Shown: positions 17,697-29,373, numbered from the stretch's first letter. The stretch is DNA of 64,000 nucleotides from DATGEO01 sp035310015 (GCA_035310015.1 DATGEO010000074.1:1-64000); one strand, 5' to 3'. Notes: generated by a model not told the origin, from the sequence alone. Numbers and translations: made by a program.

Positions 17697-18443
17697 TCAG
17701 GAGTGGGACCTCATGTCGTGCAGGAACTGTAGCGACTTGAGCCTGCGGTCGAGGTGATGCTCGAGCTGCGCCGTGAGCACGCTCTCGACCTCCCCCATGA
17801 GCGCGTCGTCGAGCTTGAGCCTGCGGTACGTCGTCAGGTCGCCGGCCGCCATCAGGCGCAGGACCTTGATCGCCGCCAGCGGCACGTGCGGCATCCCAGG
17901 CATCTCGCACTTCGAGCAGAGGAATCCGCCCGCCGAGGCGCTGAACGCCGCCGGCTTGGCCGCCAGCGGCTCCTCGCACGAGACGCAAACGTTGAGCTGC
18001 GGCGCGTAGCCGAGCAAGTCAAGGGCGGCCGTGAGGAAGTACGCCGACGCGCGCCGGGGATCAGTCTCGCGGGCCAGCTCGTCGAGCGCCGTGACCGTGA
18101 GCTCATAGACGCCGTCCACCGGGTGGCGATCCTCGCAAACGCGCTCCGCGAGCTCGGCGATCAGCGCCGCGTGCGACATGCGCTCGATCTCACCGGCGAT
18201 GCGCGTGCCCGGCAGCCGCTGGACCTGCGCGACGACGTCGAGCTCTCCCCGGCCCTTCGCCAGCAGGACGTCGACGTGGCCGTACAGCTCGAGCGACGGT
18301 CCGAGCTTGCTTTCCGGCCGGCGCACGCCCTTGGCGATGGCGCCGACCTTCCCGTGCGTGCGCGTCAGCAGCGTGAAGATGCGGTCGGCCTCCCCATAGT
18401 CGAGCTTGCGCAGGATGACGGCCTGGTCGCGGTAGGTGGTCAG
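17697..18443 (-). CDS. recO: DNA repair protein RecO, CTG start
   Basis: RecO loads RecA on SSB-coated single-stranded DNA in the RecFOR pathway. From CTG 18443 it is 248 residues: the N-terminal OB fold (TTYRDQAVILRKLDYGEADRIFTLLT, then GKVGAIAKGVRR) and a zinc site CVSC...CSKC near 180-205. No ATG, GTG or TTG exists where the conserved N-terminus begins; the longer open frame upstream is the shadow of the previous gene. CTG overlaps the upstream TGA as CTGA, indicating translational coupling. Confidence 0.88.
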   Translation of the reverse strand: MTTYRDQAVILRKLDYGEADRIFTLLTRTHGKVGAIAKGVRRPESKLGPSLELYGHVDVLLAKGRGELDVVAQVQRLPGTRIAGEIERMSHAALIAELAERVCEDRHPVDGVYELTVTALDELARETDPRRASAYFLTAALDLLGYAPQLNVCVSCEEPLAAKPAAFSASAGGFLCSKCEMPGMPHVPLAAIKVLRLMAAGDLTTYRRLKLDDALMGEVESVLTAQLEHHLDRRLKSLQFLHDMRSHS

Positions 18444-19807
18444 TGCTGGTCCCCGCTGTAGCCGTCCGACTCGGTGCGGTCTCGCTTCGGCGGCGTGAAC
18501 CCCGCCTCGACCAGCGCGTCGTCGGGCCACGGCTCGGCCGAGGTGAGTCGCACCTGCTCCACTCGATTGCCGCGCGCCTGCTCGACCTTCCACTTCGCCC
18601 GCCCGCCCTGGAACTGAGCGCCCGGGGCCGGGATCGTGCCCAACGACGCGACGACGTAGCCGCCCACCGAGTCGTACTCGCCCGACTCGCTGATTCCCAG
18701 GCCCAGCCGCGAGTTGAGCTCGTCCATCGGATACCGCGCGTCGACGACCGCCTCCGTCGGGCTCACGAGCTTGACCTGCTCCTCCTCCGCCTGGTCGTAC
18801 TCGTCGCGGATCTCGCCCACGATCTCCTCGAGCAAGTCCTCGAGCGAGACCAGGCCGGCGGTGCCGCCGTACTCGTCGACCACGACCATCATGTGCACCT
18901 TCTTCGAGCGCATCTCGTGCAGCAGCTCGTCGACCTTCTTCGTCTCGGGCGTGAAGAGGATGGGCCGCAGGATGCGGTCGATGTTGAACTCCGGCGCGCC
19001 GGCCAGCGTGTAGAAGAGCAGCAGGTCCTTGGCGTGGATCAGGCCGACGATGTGGTCGATGTCCTGCTTGAAGACCGGCAGCCGTGTGTGCCGGTGCTGC
19101 TTGAAGATGCGCACGATGTCGGCCAGCGACGATCCCTTCTCGACCGCGACCATGTCGGTTCGCGGCACCATCACCTCGCGAACCGACTTGTCGCCGATCT
19201 CGATGATGCCGTGGATCATGTCGTGCTCCTGCTCTTCGATCACGCCCTGCTCCTCAGAGACGTGCAGCAGGGTGATGAGCTCATCCTCGGTGAGGTACGG
19301 GGCCTTGGCCGCCCGGCCGCCCGTGAGGGCTCGCGACACGATGGTCACGGCCCACAGCACCGGGCTGAGGAACGTCGCCATGCGGTCGACCGGGCCCGCG
19401 GCCGCCAGGGCCACGCGCTCGGCATAGCGAATGGCCAGCGTCTTCGGCGTGACCTCCGCGAGCAAGAGGAGCAGGACCGACAGCAGCAGCGAAACGAGCA
19501 GCGCGAGCCACAGCCGCTGCTGCTCCGGCACGCCCCAGCCGTGGAACAGGTCGTCGGTGAGCAGGGTCGTCGAGCTCGAGGCGATGATCAGGGCGACCGT
19601 GTTGAGCAGAAGCACGGTGGAGAGGAATCGGTTCGGGTCCCGCTGCAGACGCTGGAGGGTGCGCGCCGCCGGGCTTCCCTCCTCGGCGAGATAGCGCACG
19701 CGCAGGCGGCCGACGGAGGTGAGCGCCGTCTCGGTTCCGCTCGCGAGGGCCGCGAGGACGAAGCAGACGACGATCACGACGAGCTCGATCCACTGCTGAG
19801 CGGTCAT
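18440..19807 (-). CDS. CNNM/CorC-type membrane protein with CBS domains (hemolysin family)
   Basis: 455 residues. The N-terminal DUF21/CNNM membrane domain (four helices, about 5-150) is followed by a CBS pair (VMVPRTDMVAVEK ... LVSLEDLLEEIVGEIRDEYD, about 200-330) and a C-terminal CorC_HlyC domain. These proteins are linked to Mg2+/Co2+ efflux or resistance; the old hemolysin name is not a demonstrated activity. It starts at ATG 19807, just after prs, and its TGA overlaps the recO CTG. Confidence 0.9.
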   Translation of the reverse strand: MTAQQWIELVVIVVCFVLAALASGTETALTSVGRLRVRYLAEEGSPAARTLQRLQRDPNRFLSTVLLLNTVALIIASSSTTLLTDDLFHGWGVPEQQRLWLALLVSLLLSVLLLLLAEVTPKTLAIRYAERVALAAAGPVDRMATFLSPVLWAVTIVSRALTGGRAAKAPYLTEDELITLLHVSEEQGVIEEQEHDMIHGIIEIGDKSVREVMVPRTDMVAVEKGSSLADIVRIFKQHRHTRLPVFKQDIDHIVGLIHAKDLLLFYTLAGAPEFNIDRILRPILFTPETKKVDELLHEMRSKKVHMMVVVDEYGGTAGLVSLEDLLEEIVGEIRDEYDQAEEEQVKLVSPTEAVVDARYPMDELNSRLGLGISESGEYDSVGGYVVASLGTIPAPGAQFQGGRAKWKVEQARGNRVEQVRLTSAEPWPDDALVEAGFTPPKRDRTESDGYSGDQH

Positions 19808-19813
19808 GCCGCC

Positions 19814-20803
19814 CTAGCGGAACAGCTCGCTGACGCTCCGGTTCTCGTGTACCCGGATGATCGCCTCAGCAAGCAGGGGGGCGACCGACAGCTGGGTGAC
19901 CGGCGGCTTGAGCTTCTCCGCCGCCACCGGGACCGAGTCGGTGACGATCACGTGCTCGACCTTCGCCTTCTTCAAGCGCTCGACCGCGTCGCCGGTCAGC
20001 ACCGGATGGGTCGCCGCGACGAGCACCTTGGTCGCGCCCTGGCTGTACAGCGACTGCGCCAGCTTCGAGATCGTTCCGCCGGTGGTGATGATGTCCTCGA
20101 CCACCACGCAGTCCCGGCCCGACACGTCTCCTGAGACCGCGATCACCTCGACCGAGTCCTCGTCCGGCCGGCGCTTGTAGCCGAACGCGATGGGCGCGCC
20201 CATCTGGTTGGCCACCGCCTCGGCACGGCGGCCGCCGCCTGCGTCGGGTGCGACGACGGTCAGGTTGTGCAGGTCGAGCGTGCGCAGGTGGTCGGCGAAG
20301 ATGCGGAAGGGAGACAGGTGGTCGGTCGGCACGTCGAAGAAGCCCTCGATGGCTTCGGCGTGCAGGTCGAGCAGCAGCAGGCGGTCGGCGCCCGCGAGCG
20401 TGATGAAGTTCGCGACCAGCTTCGCGGAGATCGGCTCGCGCGGCTGGGTCTTGCGCTCCTTGCGCGCGTAGCCGTAGTAGGGCACGACGGCGGTCACGCG
20501 TCCGGCCGAGGCGCGGCGCAGAGCGTCCAGGATGATGAACAGCTCCATCAGGTGCTCGTTCACCGGGGGCGAGGTCGGCTGGATGACGAAGACGTCATGG
20601 CCGCGCATCGAGTCTTCGATCTTGACGTTGATCTCGCCGTCGGGGAAGCGGCGGAGGCGAGGATCGGTGAGGGGCACGCCAAGCTCGTGGGAGATTCGCT
20701 CGGCAAGCTCGGGATTGGCCGACCCAGCGATCAGCTTGAGCTCACCCCATGGCGAGGACGACTCGCTGGTGAACTCCACTGCCGTCTGCAACCTCCCGAT
20801 CAC
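19814..20803 (-). CDS. prs: Ribose-phosphate pyrophosphokinase
   Basis: It makes PRPP from ribose 5-phosphate and ATP for nucleotide, His and Trp synthesis. 329 residues from a GTG that overlaps the glmU stop as GTGA. Conserved motifs: RRFPDGEINVKI, PYYGYARKERKTQPREPISAKL (ATP/regulatory loop), DLHAEAIEGFFDVPTDHL, and the PRPP loop CVVVEDIITTGGTI. The glmU-prs pairing is common in bacteria. Confidence 0.95.
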   Translation of the reverse strand: MIGRLQTAVEFTSESSSPWGELKLIAGSANPELAERISHELGVPLTDPRLRRFPDGEINVKIEDSMRGHDVFVIQPTSPPVNEHLMELFIILDALRRASAGRVTAVVPYYGYARKERKTQPREPISAKLVANFITLAGADRLLLLDLHAEAIEGFFDVPTDHLSPFRIFADHLRTLDLHNLTVVAPDAGGGRRAEAVANQMGAPIAFGYKRRPDEDSVEVIAVSGDVSGRDCVVVEDIITTGGTISKLAQSLYSQGATKVLVAATHPVLTGDAVERLKKAKVEHVIVTDSVPVAAEKLKPPVTQLSVAPLLAEAIIRVHENRSVSELFR

Positions 20804-22128
20804 CTGCCGTCCGAGCTCACGGCCTTCCTCCGTATCACCCTAGCGGGAACCCCGACGGCTGTCGCGCCGTCGGGCACGTCCTTCGTGACCACCGAGCCCG
20901 CGCCCGTGCGTGACCCTTTGCCAAGTTTGACGGGCGCGACCAGCATCGTATCCACGCCGACGAAGGCGCCGTCACCGATCTCGGTGCGGTTCTTGACCTC
21001 GCCGTTGAAGTTGGCCGTGATGGTACCGGCGCCGATGTTGGCGTCCTCGCCCAGGTCGGTGTCGCCGAGGTAGGAGACATGCGGCACCTTGCTGCCGCGG
21101 CCGACCTTGCTGCGCACCAGCTCGGCGAAGCTGCCGATGTGGACGTCCTCGGCCACCTCGGTGCCCGGGCGGAGCTTGGCGAACGGCCCGCAGTCCGAGC
21201 GGTCGCCCAGCCTCGCGTCCTCTATATGTACGTGCGGACCGACCCTGCACTCGGCGCCGATCACCGAACGGCCCTTGATCACGGTGAACGGCTCGATGAC
21301 CGTGTCCTGGCCGATCTCGACCTGCCCGTCGATGAAGGTGCTGGCGGGATCGACGATGGTGACGCCGGCGAGCATGTGGCGCTCGAGGATGAGGGCGCGC
21401 ATCGCCGCCGCGGCGACCGCCAGGGTGGCGCGGTCGTTGATGCCCAGCGCCTCGTCGGCGTCCTCCAGCCGCACCAGCGCGACCGGCGACAGGTGCCGCA
21501 GCACGTCGGGCAGGTAGAACTCGCCCGCGCCGTTGTCGTCGGTGATCTTGCCCAGGGCCGACACCAGCGGCTCGCCCTGGAAGCAGTAAAGGCCGACGTT
21601 GAACTCCTTGACCTCGAGCTGCTCGTGCGTCGCGTCCTTGCGCTCGACGATCTCGCTGAAGGAGCCGTCCTGCTTGCGGATGACGCGGCCGTCGTCGCGC
21701 CTCGAGTCTTCCACGGTCGCGATCGTGGCCTGGGCGCCGGAGCTGCGATGGGCCTCGACGACTTTGCGCACGCTTTCGGCCGTGAGCAGCGGCGAGTCGC
21801 CGTTGACCACGATCACGTCGCCGTTCTCCAGCTCCTGCGCCGGGACCTGCTTGACCGCGTCGCCCGTGCCCCTCGCCTCACGCTGGTACACGATCTCGAT
21901 CTTCTGCTTCGAGCCGTCGATCGGATAGGAGTCGAGGTGGGCGGCGACCTCCGAGTGGTGCGAGCTCACGATCGCCTTGATGTCGCTCGCGCCCGCCGCG
22001 ACCACCGCGTCCACGACCCAGTCGACCATGGGCCGGCCACAGATCGGGTGCAGCACCTTCGGAACGCGCGACCGCATCCGGGTGCCGTGACCGGCGGCGA
22101 GGATGACAGCCGTGAGGCCTTCTTTCAG
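20800..22128 (-). CDS. glmU: Bifunctional GlmU, CTG start
   Basis: This enzyme acetylates glucosamine-1-phosphate and uridylylates it to UDP-GlcNAc for peptidoglycan. The nucleotidyltransferase signature LAAGHGTRMRSRVPKVLHPICGRPM begins before the first ATG (22077), which would cut it in half. Reading upstream gives LKEGLTAVILAAGHGTRM starting at a CTG at 22128 (442 residues), with no ATG/GTG/TTG in that frame back past the promoter. A perfect TATAAT lies 9 nt before this CTG. The C-terminal half is a left-handed beta helix with RPGTEVAEDVHIGSF and GAGTITANFNG. Confidence 0.92.
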   Translation of the reverse strand: MKEGLTAVILAAGHGTRMRSRVPKVLHPICGRPMVDWVVDAVVAAGASDIKAIVSSHHSEVAAHLDSYPIDGSKQKIEIVYQREARGTGDAVKQVPAQELENGDVIVVNGDSPLLTAESVRKVVEAHRSSGAQATIATVEDSRRDDGRVIRKQDGSFSEIVERKDATHEQLEVKEFNVGLYCFQGEPLVSALGKITDDNGAGEFYLPDVLRHLSPVALVRLEDADEALGINDRATLAVAAAAMRALILERHMLAGVTIVDPASTFIDGQVEIGQDTVIEPFTVIKGRSVIGAECRVGPHVHIEDARLGDRSDCGPFAKLRPGTEVAEDVHIGSFAELVRSKVGRGSKVPHVSYLGDTDLGEDANIGAGTITANFNGEVKNRTEIGDGAFVGVDTMLVAPVKLGKGSRTGAGSVVTKDVPDGATAVGVPARVIRRKAVSSDGR

Positions 22129-22137
22129 GGCGGAGAA

Positions 22138-22143
22138 ATTATA
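22138..22143 (-). promoter_or_regulatory. -10 box for leaderless glmU mRNA
   Basis: TATAAT on the minus strand, 9 nt before the CTG at 22128. No convincing -35 is visible. The predicted transcript begins at or within about 3 nt of the start codon. Confidence 0.6.
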
Positions 22144-22200
22144 CGGGGCCGCAGTTCGAGCTCCCGTAACGGCGGCCGCGTCCTCCCGTTATCTGCGTGC

Positions 22201-23442
22201 ATGAGACTGGCGGCCGTGCTTGCGATCACGATGCTGGCCGCGTGCACCTCGACGACCGGCGCCCCTGCACCGAGCACGTCCGCCACACCACCGGCAACCG
22301 CGTCCTCGGAGCCGACGGCCGCCGCCTCAGGCGGCGCCATCAATCCGCCCTCCCCCACACCCCCGCAGATCAACTCGCCCACCGTCTCGTGCCGGACGGG
22401 CGCCAGCCCGACCGCGATGGTGATGACCGGCGGCTACTTCGGCCACCTGATCTACGACGTTACCGATCCGGTTCATCCGCGCCTGGTGTGCACGGTCAGG
22501 GCCACGTCCGCGCACCTCTTCACCGGCGACACGTTCGCCTACCTCAAGCCGGTCTCGCAGACCGACACCGACGTGATCCTGCACTCCATCGGAAGCGGCA
22601 ACGAAAGCAAGGTGGCGAGCTTTCCGGTCAACGTCACCGATCCGGGCCTGAACGCCGTCTCGGACGAAGCCTGGACGCCCGACGGAAGCATCCTCGCCTA
22701 CACCGTGGCCGACCCGAGCCGCTACACGGTCAGGGTCTGGCTCTACTCGCAGGGCCGCTCGCGCGAGGTGCACGACTACGGCCAGGGCATAGGCGACTGC
22801 GTCTGCCGCTTCGGCCTACCGCCGCAGGTGCTCGCCTTCTCGCCGGATGGCGAGTATCTCGTCGACGGCTGGGCCGCGGGTAAGGGTGCGACGCCGCTGA
22901 CCGTGATTCGGGTCGCGGACGGCGCCCTTGTGTACACGGCGGACATCTCCGACTCCAACGCGGTCTGGAGCCGCACGGGCCATCAGCTCTTTCTCATAGG
23001 CAACGGCGTGCAGTCGTGGACGCCCGAGAGCGGCGCGCAGGGGATGCTGGGCAATGCGTGGTCGTTCCTGCCCGGTCTGTCGCCCGACGGCTCGGCCGCC
23101 GCCTACACCGCGTATTCCGATCCCGCCACGCAGCTGCAGCCGCGCGTGTACACCTACGACCTCAAGTCGCAGCGAGCGAGCCTGGTCGTCGACAAGATGC
23201 GCACGCAGATCCTGTTCGTCAAAGACGGCTGGGTCTGGTATCTCGAAGAAACCGCCTGCGCGTCGACGGACCAGTGCCCCGGCAGCACGGAACCCACCGG
23301 CAACGTGTTGGCGATGCAGCTCGCGACCGGCGTCGAGCAGCCCGTGAGCTTCGCTCCGGCGGAGAACCCGACCGCTCTGAGCGGCGCCATGGGATCGTGG
23401 CTGGGCGTCTTCGCGCCAGGGGAGTTCTGGCCTTCCAGCTGA
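22201..23442 (+). CDS. Secreted lipoprotein with beta-propeller-like repeats
   Basis: 413 residues from ATG 22201. The signal peptide ends in lipobox LAAC (Cys15), then a low-complexity Ser/Thr/Pro/Ala linker to about 60. The mature domain has repeated blades of the TolB/WD40-like type (DEAWTPDGSILAYTV, VLAFSPDGEYLVDGW, LSPDGSAAAYTAY). It probably folds as a propeller on the cell surface, but the ligand is unknown. It is divergent from glmU. The open frame continues upstream over glmU, but that part is antisense shadow. Confidence 0.8.
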   Translation: MRLAAVLAITMLAACTSTTGAPAPSTSATPPATASSEPTAAASGGAINPPSPTPPQINSPTVSCRTGASPTAMVMTGGYFGHLIYDVTDPVHPRLVCTVRATSAHLFTGDTFAYLKPVSQTDTDVILHSIGSGNESKVASFPVNVTDPGLNAVSDEAWTPDGSILAYTVADPSRYTVRVWLYSQGRSREVHDYGQGIGDCVCRFGLPPQVLAFSPDGEYLVDGWAAGKGATPLTVIRVADGALVYTADISDSNAVWSRTGHQLFLIGNGVQSWTPESGAQGMLGNAWSFLPGLSPDGSAAAYTAYSDPATQLQPRVYTYDLKSQRASLVVDKMRTQILFVKDGWVWYLEETACASTDQCPGSTEPTGNVLAMQLATGVEQPVSFAPAENPTALSGAMGSWLGVFAPGEFWPSS

Positions 23443-23475
23443 GCTTGCGAGTGGCTCGTTCCAAGGTCCACGGTC

Positions 23476-23481
23476 TACTGT
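23476..23481 (+). promoter_or_regulatory. Candidate -10 box for leaderless lon mRNA
   Basis: TACTGT, 6 nt before the GTG at 23488; no Shine-Dalgarno is present. Confidence 0.4.
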
Positions 23482-23487
23482 GGTGAC

Positions 23488-25986
<2,499 letters not shown>

Positions 25987-26670
25987 TCCCGCGGCGGGAC
26001 AGGGCCCGCCGGATCAGATAGTCGGCAAGCTGAGGGTTCTTCGGCAGCAGCGAGCCGTGCAGGTACGTGCCGACCACGCCGCCCTGGACGCAGCCCTCCA
26101 TGCCGTCGCTGCCGTTGTTGCCGGAGCCGAGGCGCACGCGGCCGACCGGCCGCGCGCCCGCGCCGAGAAAGGTGCGCCCGCTGTGGTTCTCGAATCCGAC
26201 GAGCGTTTTCGGCTCCAGGCCCTCGACGTCCGCGTCCACGACCACGTCCCCGATGAAGCGCTTCTTGCCGGCTTCGGTGCGCACGTCGATCAGGCCGATG
26301 CCGGGGAACCGCTCCCCTTCGGCGGTCTGGTAGAAGTGCCCGAGCAGCTGGTATCCGCCGCAGACCGCGAGCACGGTCGCGCCTTTTTCGACCGCCTCCT
26401 CCAGCGGCGCCTGCTTGTGGTCGAGCAGGTCCTGGTAGACGAGCGCTTGCTCGCGATCCTGGCCGCCCCCGAAGAAGAACACGTCGACGTCGGCCATGCC
26501 CTTCGTCGTCCCGCGTCCCAGCTCGATCGCCCGCGCGTCGAAGCCACGCCACTCGGCGCGGCGCACCAGCGTCAGGATGTTGCCCCGATCGCCGTAGATG
26601 TTCATCAGGTCGGGATAAAGCCAGCCGACCGTGAACCTTTCCTTCTTCTTCGGCATCTCTCGTGTAACGC

Positions 26671-28035
26671 TCAGGTCTCCCAATACGGTTTGGCCCAGCC
26701 GCGGCGCACGAGGTCGCCGCGCAGGTCGAGCATCGCCGTGTAGGTGCACAGGAGATGCGCCGTGGCGCCTTCGGGAGTGGCGGCCACGAGCTCGTCGAGC
26801 GCCTTGGCGGGGACGGGCTGCGGCTTTGCCGCCGGCACTCCCGCGTACTTCAGGCGCACCGCGAGGTCGTGTGCGCGCGTGCCGGCGGGGATGACGACTC
26901 TCGCCTTGCCGCGAAGGCGCTCGAAGTCCACGTCCCAGATCCACGACACGTCTGTGCCGTCGGCCTTCCGGTCGTTCAGGCCGAGCAGGAAATGCGTGCC
27001 CCCGGCGAGGTCGACCGCCGTGCGCAGCGTTTCGTTGAAACCCGCGGGATTCTTGGAGAGCACCAGGACCAGGTGGCGACCGCGAAAATCCATGCGCTCC
27101 TGACGGCCGAAGGCGGCGCGAAACGTGTGCAGCCGCTCCGCGATGTAGTGGGGCTCGAGGCCCAACACCGTGCCCGCGGCAAACGCGGCGAGCGCGTTGT
27201 AGCAGTTGTAGAGGCCGCCGACCGGCAGGTCGATGCGCGTGCCCGCGACCGACATCGACAGGCTGTCGAAGCCGTCCAGCGTGATGTCGGTGGCGGCGAT
27301 CTTCGGCGTCGGTCGCGCGAAATCCCCGTTGGGACAGCGGTAGACGCCGTCATGGCCGAGGTAGACCGCCGAGAACTCGAGGCTCGCGCCGCACCTCGGA
27401 CATGTGCGGGCGTCGGCGGCATGTGGCAGCTCCTGCGCCGCCACGCGCGGATCCTGCAGCCCGAACCAGAGCGGAGTCGCGCTCAGCGCGAGACCTACCT
27501 CGCCGACGCGCGGATCGTCTGCGTTCAGGATCGCGGTCGCGCCCTCGGGGAGGCGGCTCAACGCGCTCTCGATGGTCTTCGCGATCTTCTCCAGCTCGCC
27601 ATACCTGTCGAGCTGGTCGCGAAAAAGGTTCAGGACGATGGCGGCTTTCGGCTGGATCTCGTCGACGGCCTTCGGCAGGCTCGCCTCGTCGATCTCGAAC
27701 ACGCCCCAGTCCGCGCGCAGCCGGCCGTCCGGGCCCGCGCTCCGGAGCGCCGCCGCGGTCGCGCCGAAGATCAGGTTGGCGCCGGAACGGTTTGAAACCA
27801 CGCGCTTGCCCAGGCCTTCGAGCAGAGTCGAGATCAGCCGCGCGGTCGTGGTCTTGCCGTTCGTCCCGGTGACGACGATCGAGCCCTCGGTGAGGTCGCT
27901 CGTGAGCTTGCGCAGGACTGCCGGGTCGATGGCGCGCGCCACGTCGCCCGGCAGCGTGGTGCCGCCGCCGCGGCCGCTGATGCGGGACAGCGCGCCGGTG
28001 GCCTTGCCCGCCCACACCGCTGCCGTGCGGCGCAT
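26671..28035 (-). CDS. murT: Lipid II isoglutaminyl synthase, MurT ligase subunit
   Basis: Mur-ligase-family enzyme, 454 residues from ATG 28035, which overlaps the ispE stop (TGATG). P-loop VTGTNGKTTTARL, central domain with LNLFRDQLDRYGELE and NADDP, and C-terminal DUF1727 domain. The MurT zinc insert is present, but its last Cys seems replaced: CPRCG pairs with CPNGD instead of a CxxC. With GatD it amidates lipid II, a trait of monoderm walls. Confidence 0.92.
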   Translation of the reverse strand: MRRTAAVWAGKATGALSRISGRGGGTTLPGDVARAIDPAVLRKLTSDLTEGSIVVTGTNGKTTTARLISTLLEGLGKRVVSNRSGANLIFGATAAALRSAGPDGRLRADWGVFEIDEASLPKAVDEIQPKAAIVLNLFRDQLDRYGELEKIAKTIESALSRLPEGATAILNADDPRVGEVGLALSATPLWFGLQDPRVAAQELPHAADARTCPRCGASLEFSAVYLGHDGVYRCPNGDFARPTPKIAATDITLDGFDSLSMSVAGTRIDLPVGGLYNCYNALAAFAAGTVLGLEPHYIAERLHTFRAAFGRQERMDFRGRHLVLVLSKNPAGFNETLRTAVDLAGGTHFLLGLNDRKADGTDVSWIWDVDFERLRGKARVVIPAGTRAHDLAVRLKYAGVPAAKPQPVPAKALDELVAATPEGATAHLLCTYTAMLDLRGDLVRRGWAKPYWET

Positions 28036-28802
28036 CACGCCCACGACCCGACGGCCTGCGTGACCGACGTCCAGCAGTCGAGCCTCCCCGTCGCGCCGGC
28101 AGCCTCCTCCCGGCTTGCGCACGCCTTGAAGAACGCCGACCCGCTTCCCGTCATCTGCCATCCGGCGCCGAGACTCCGCGCGAACTCCTCGACGCGCGGA
28201 TCGACCGTGGCCGCCGCCCGCCGCAGCTCGTTCGGACCATCGCCCTTCACCTCATCCCAGGCCCGGTACACGGCAGCCGTCGAGAGCTCGATGCCCGGCC
28301 ACGCGATCGCGAACCAGCCTTCGTGCGCCTCCGCGCCCACGACGCTCTCGCCGGCGCCGCCAACCCGCGCCGCTCCGCCGGCCAGGAAGAACGTGACGTC
28401 GGCGCCGACCTCCGCCGCCACCGCTCGCAGGTCGACGTCGAGACAGTAGACCGCCGCCAGCGCGCGCATGGCCGCGGCGGCGTCGGAGCTCGCGCCGCCA
28501 AGCCCGGAGCCAGGGGGAATGCGTTTGTGGAGGGCGAAGCGAGCGGGCAGGGCGCGGCCTGCCGCCTTCTCCAGCGCGGCATGCGCCGCCGTCACGCTGT
28601 TGACGCGTTCGTCGACCGCGAAGCCGCTGATGCTCAGCGCCGTGGTCGCCGCCACCTCGACCTGGACGAGATCGTGCAGATCGATGGCCTGCATGATCGT
28701 GCGCAGCTCGTGCAGGCCGTCTGCGCGCAGGCCGACGACCTTCAAGTCCAGGTTCAGCTTCGCTCGCGCCGGCAGGGCGACCGAGCGCGCGGCGCGCGTC
28801 AC
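28035..28802 (-). CDS. ispE: 4-diphosphocytidyl-2-C-methyl-D-erythritol kinase
   Basis: GHMP kinase of the MEP isoprenoid pathway. I take the GTG at 28802, overlapping the upstream TGA as GTGA, giving 255 residues; the longer frame to 28877 is unlikely. Motifs: ALPARAKLNLDLKVVGLRADGLHEL, ATP loop PPGSGLGGASSDAAAAM, and C-terminal MTGSGSAFF. It is coupled to murT downstream. Confidence 0.92.
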   Translation of the reverse strand: MTRAARSVALPARAKLNLDLKVVGLRADGLHELRTIMQAIDLHDLVQVEVAATTALSISGFAVDERVNSVTAAHAALEKAAGRALPARFALHKRIPPGSGLGGASSDAAAAMRALAAVYCLDVDLRAVAAEVGADVTFFLAGGAARVGGAGESVVGAEAHEGWFAIAWPGIELSTAAVYRAWDEVKGDGPNELRRAAATVDPRVEEFARSLGAGWQMTGSGSAFFKACASREEAAGATGRLDCWTSVTQAVGSWA

Positions 28803-29323
28803 GGAGCTGCGGCGCGAAGCTTCGACCGATACCGGATCGCCCGATCCCGATAGTGCTGAGCGGCGGTAGCCACCCAATCTTTCGACGAGCCGGCGAGTGC
28901 CCTCTTCACCTTCGCCGGCACGCCCGCGGCCAGGTGCCCGGGCGGCACCTCCGCGCCCTCGACCAGCACCGCTCCCGCCGCCAGCATCGAACCCGCCCCC
29001 AGCCGACTGCGCTGCAGCATCGTCGCGCCCATGCCGACCAGCGCGCCCGCCTCGACGATGCAGCCTTCGAGCTGCGCCGAGTGGCCGACGGTGGCGTCGC
29101 GTTCGATCAGAGTCGGCAGGTTTTGCGCGCAGTGGATGACGGCGTTGTCCTGAACGTTCGCGCCCTCGCCCACCTTGATCGCCGCCTCATCGGCGCGGAG
29201 CACCGCGCCAAACCACACGCTCGCACCGGCGCCCACCTCGACCTCGCCGATGAGGACGGCCGTGGGCGCGATGTAAGCGTCCGGATGAACCTTTGGCCGG
29301 CGGCCTTCCAACTCGAATTCCAA
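28799..29323 (-). CDS. Gamma-carbonic-anhydrase-like hexapeptide protein
   Basis: 174 residues forming a left-handed parallel beta helix (YIAPTAVLIGEVEVGAGASVWFGAVLRAD and following turns). Two zinc-type His are seen, in NVQDNAVIHCAQ and ATVGHSAQ. The third ligand, usually His in LHGC, is Glu here (LEGC). Carbonic anhydrase activity is therefore uncertain; YrdA/PaaY-like proteins of unclear function are the alternative. It heads an operon with ispE and murT and is divergent from rpsT. Confidence 0.85.
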   Translation of the reverse strand: MEFELEGRRPKVHPDAYIAPTAVLIGEVEVGAGASVWFGAVLRADEAAIKVGEGANVQDNAVIHCAQNLPTLIERDATVGHSAQLEGCIVEAGALVGMGATMLQRSRLGAGSMLAAGAVLVEGAEVPPGHLAAGVPAKVKRALAGSSKDWVATAAQHYRDRAIRYRSKLRAAAP

Positions 29324-29330
29324 GGGCCTC

Positions 29331-29336
29331 TATAAT
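29331..29336 (+). promoter_or_regulatory. -10 box of rpsT promoter
   Basis: TATAAT, 37 nt before the rpsT GTG, so this transcript should have a leader of about 30 nt. The -35 region is not recognisable. Confidence 0.5.
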
Positions 29337-29373
29337 TCCAGATTCGTGCTCAATCCCCTCCTGGTGTCGACTC

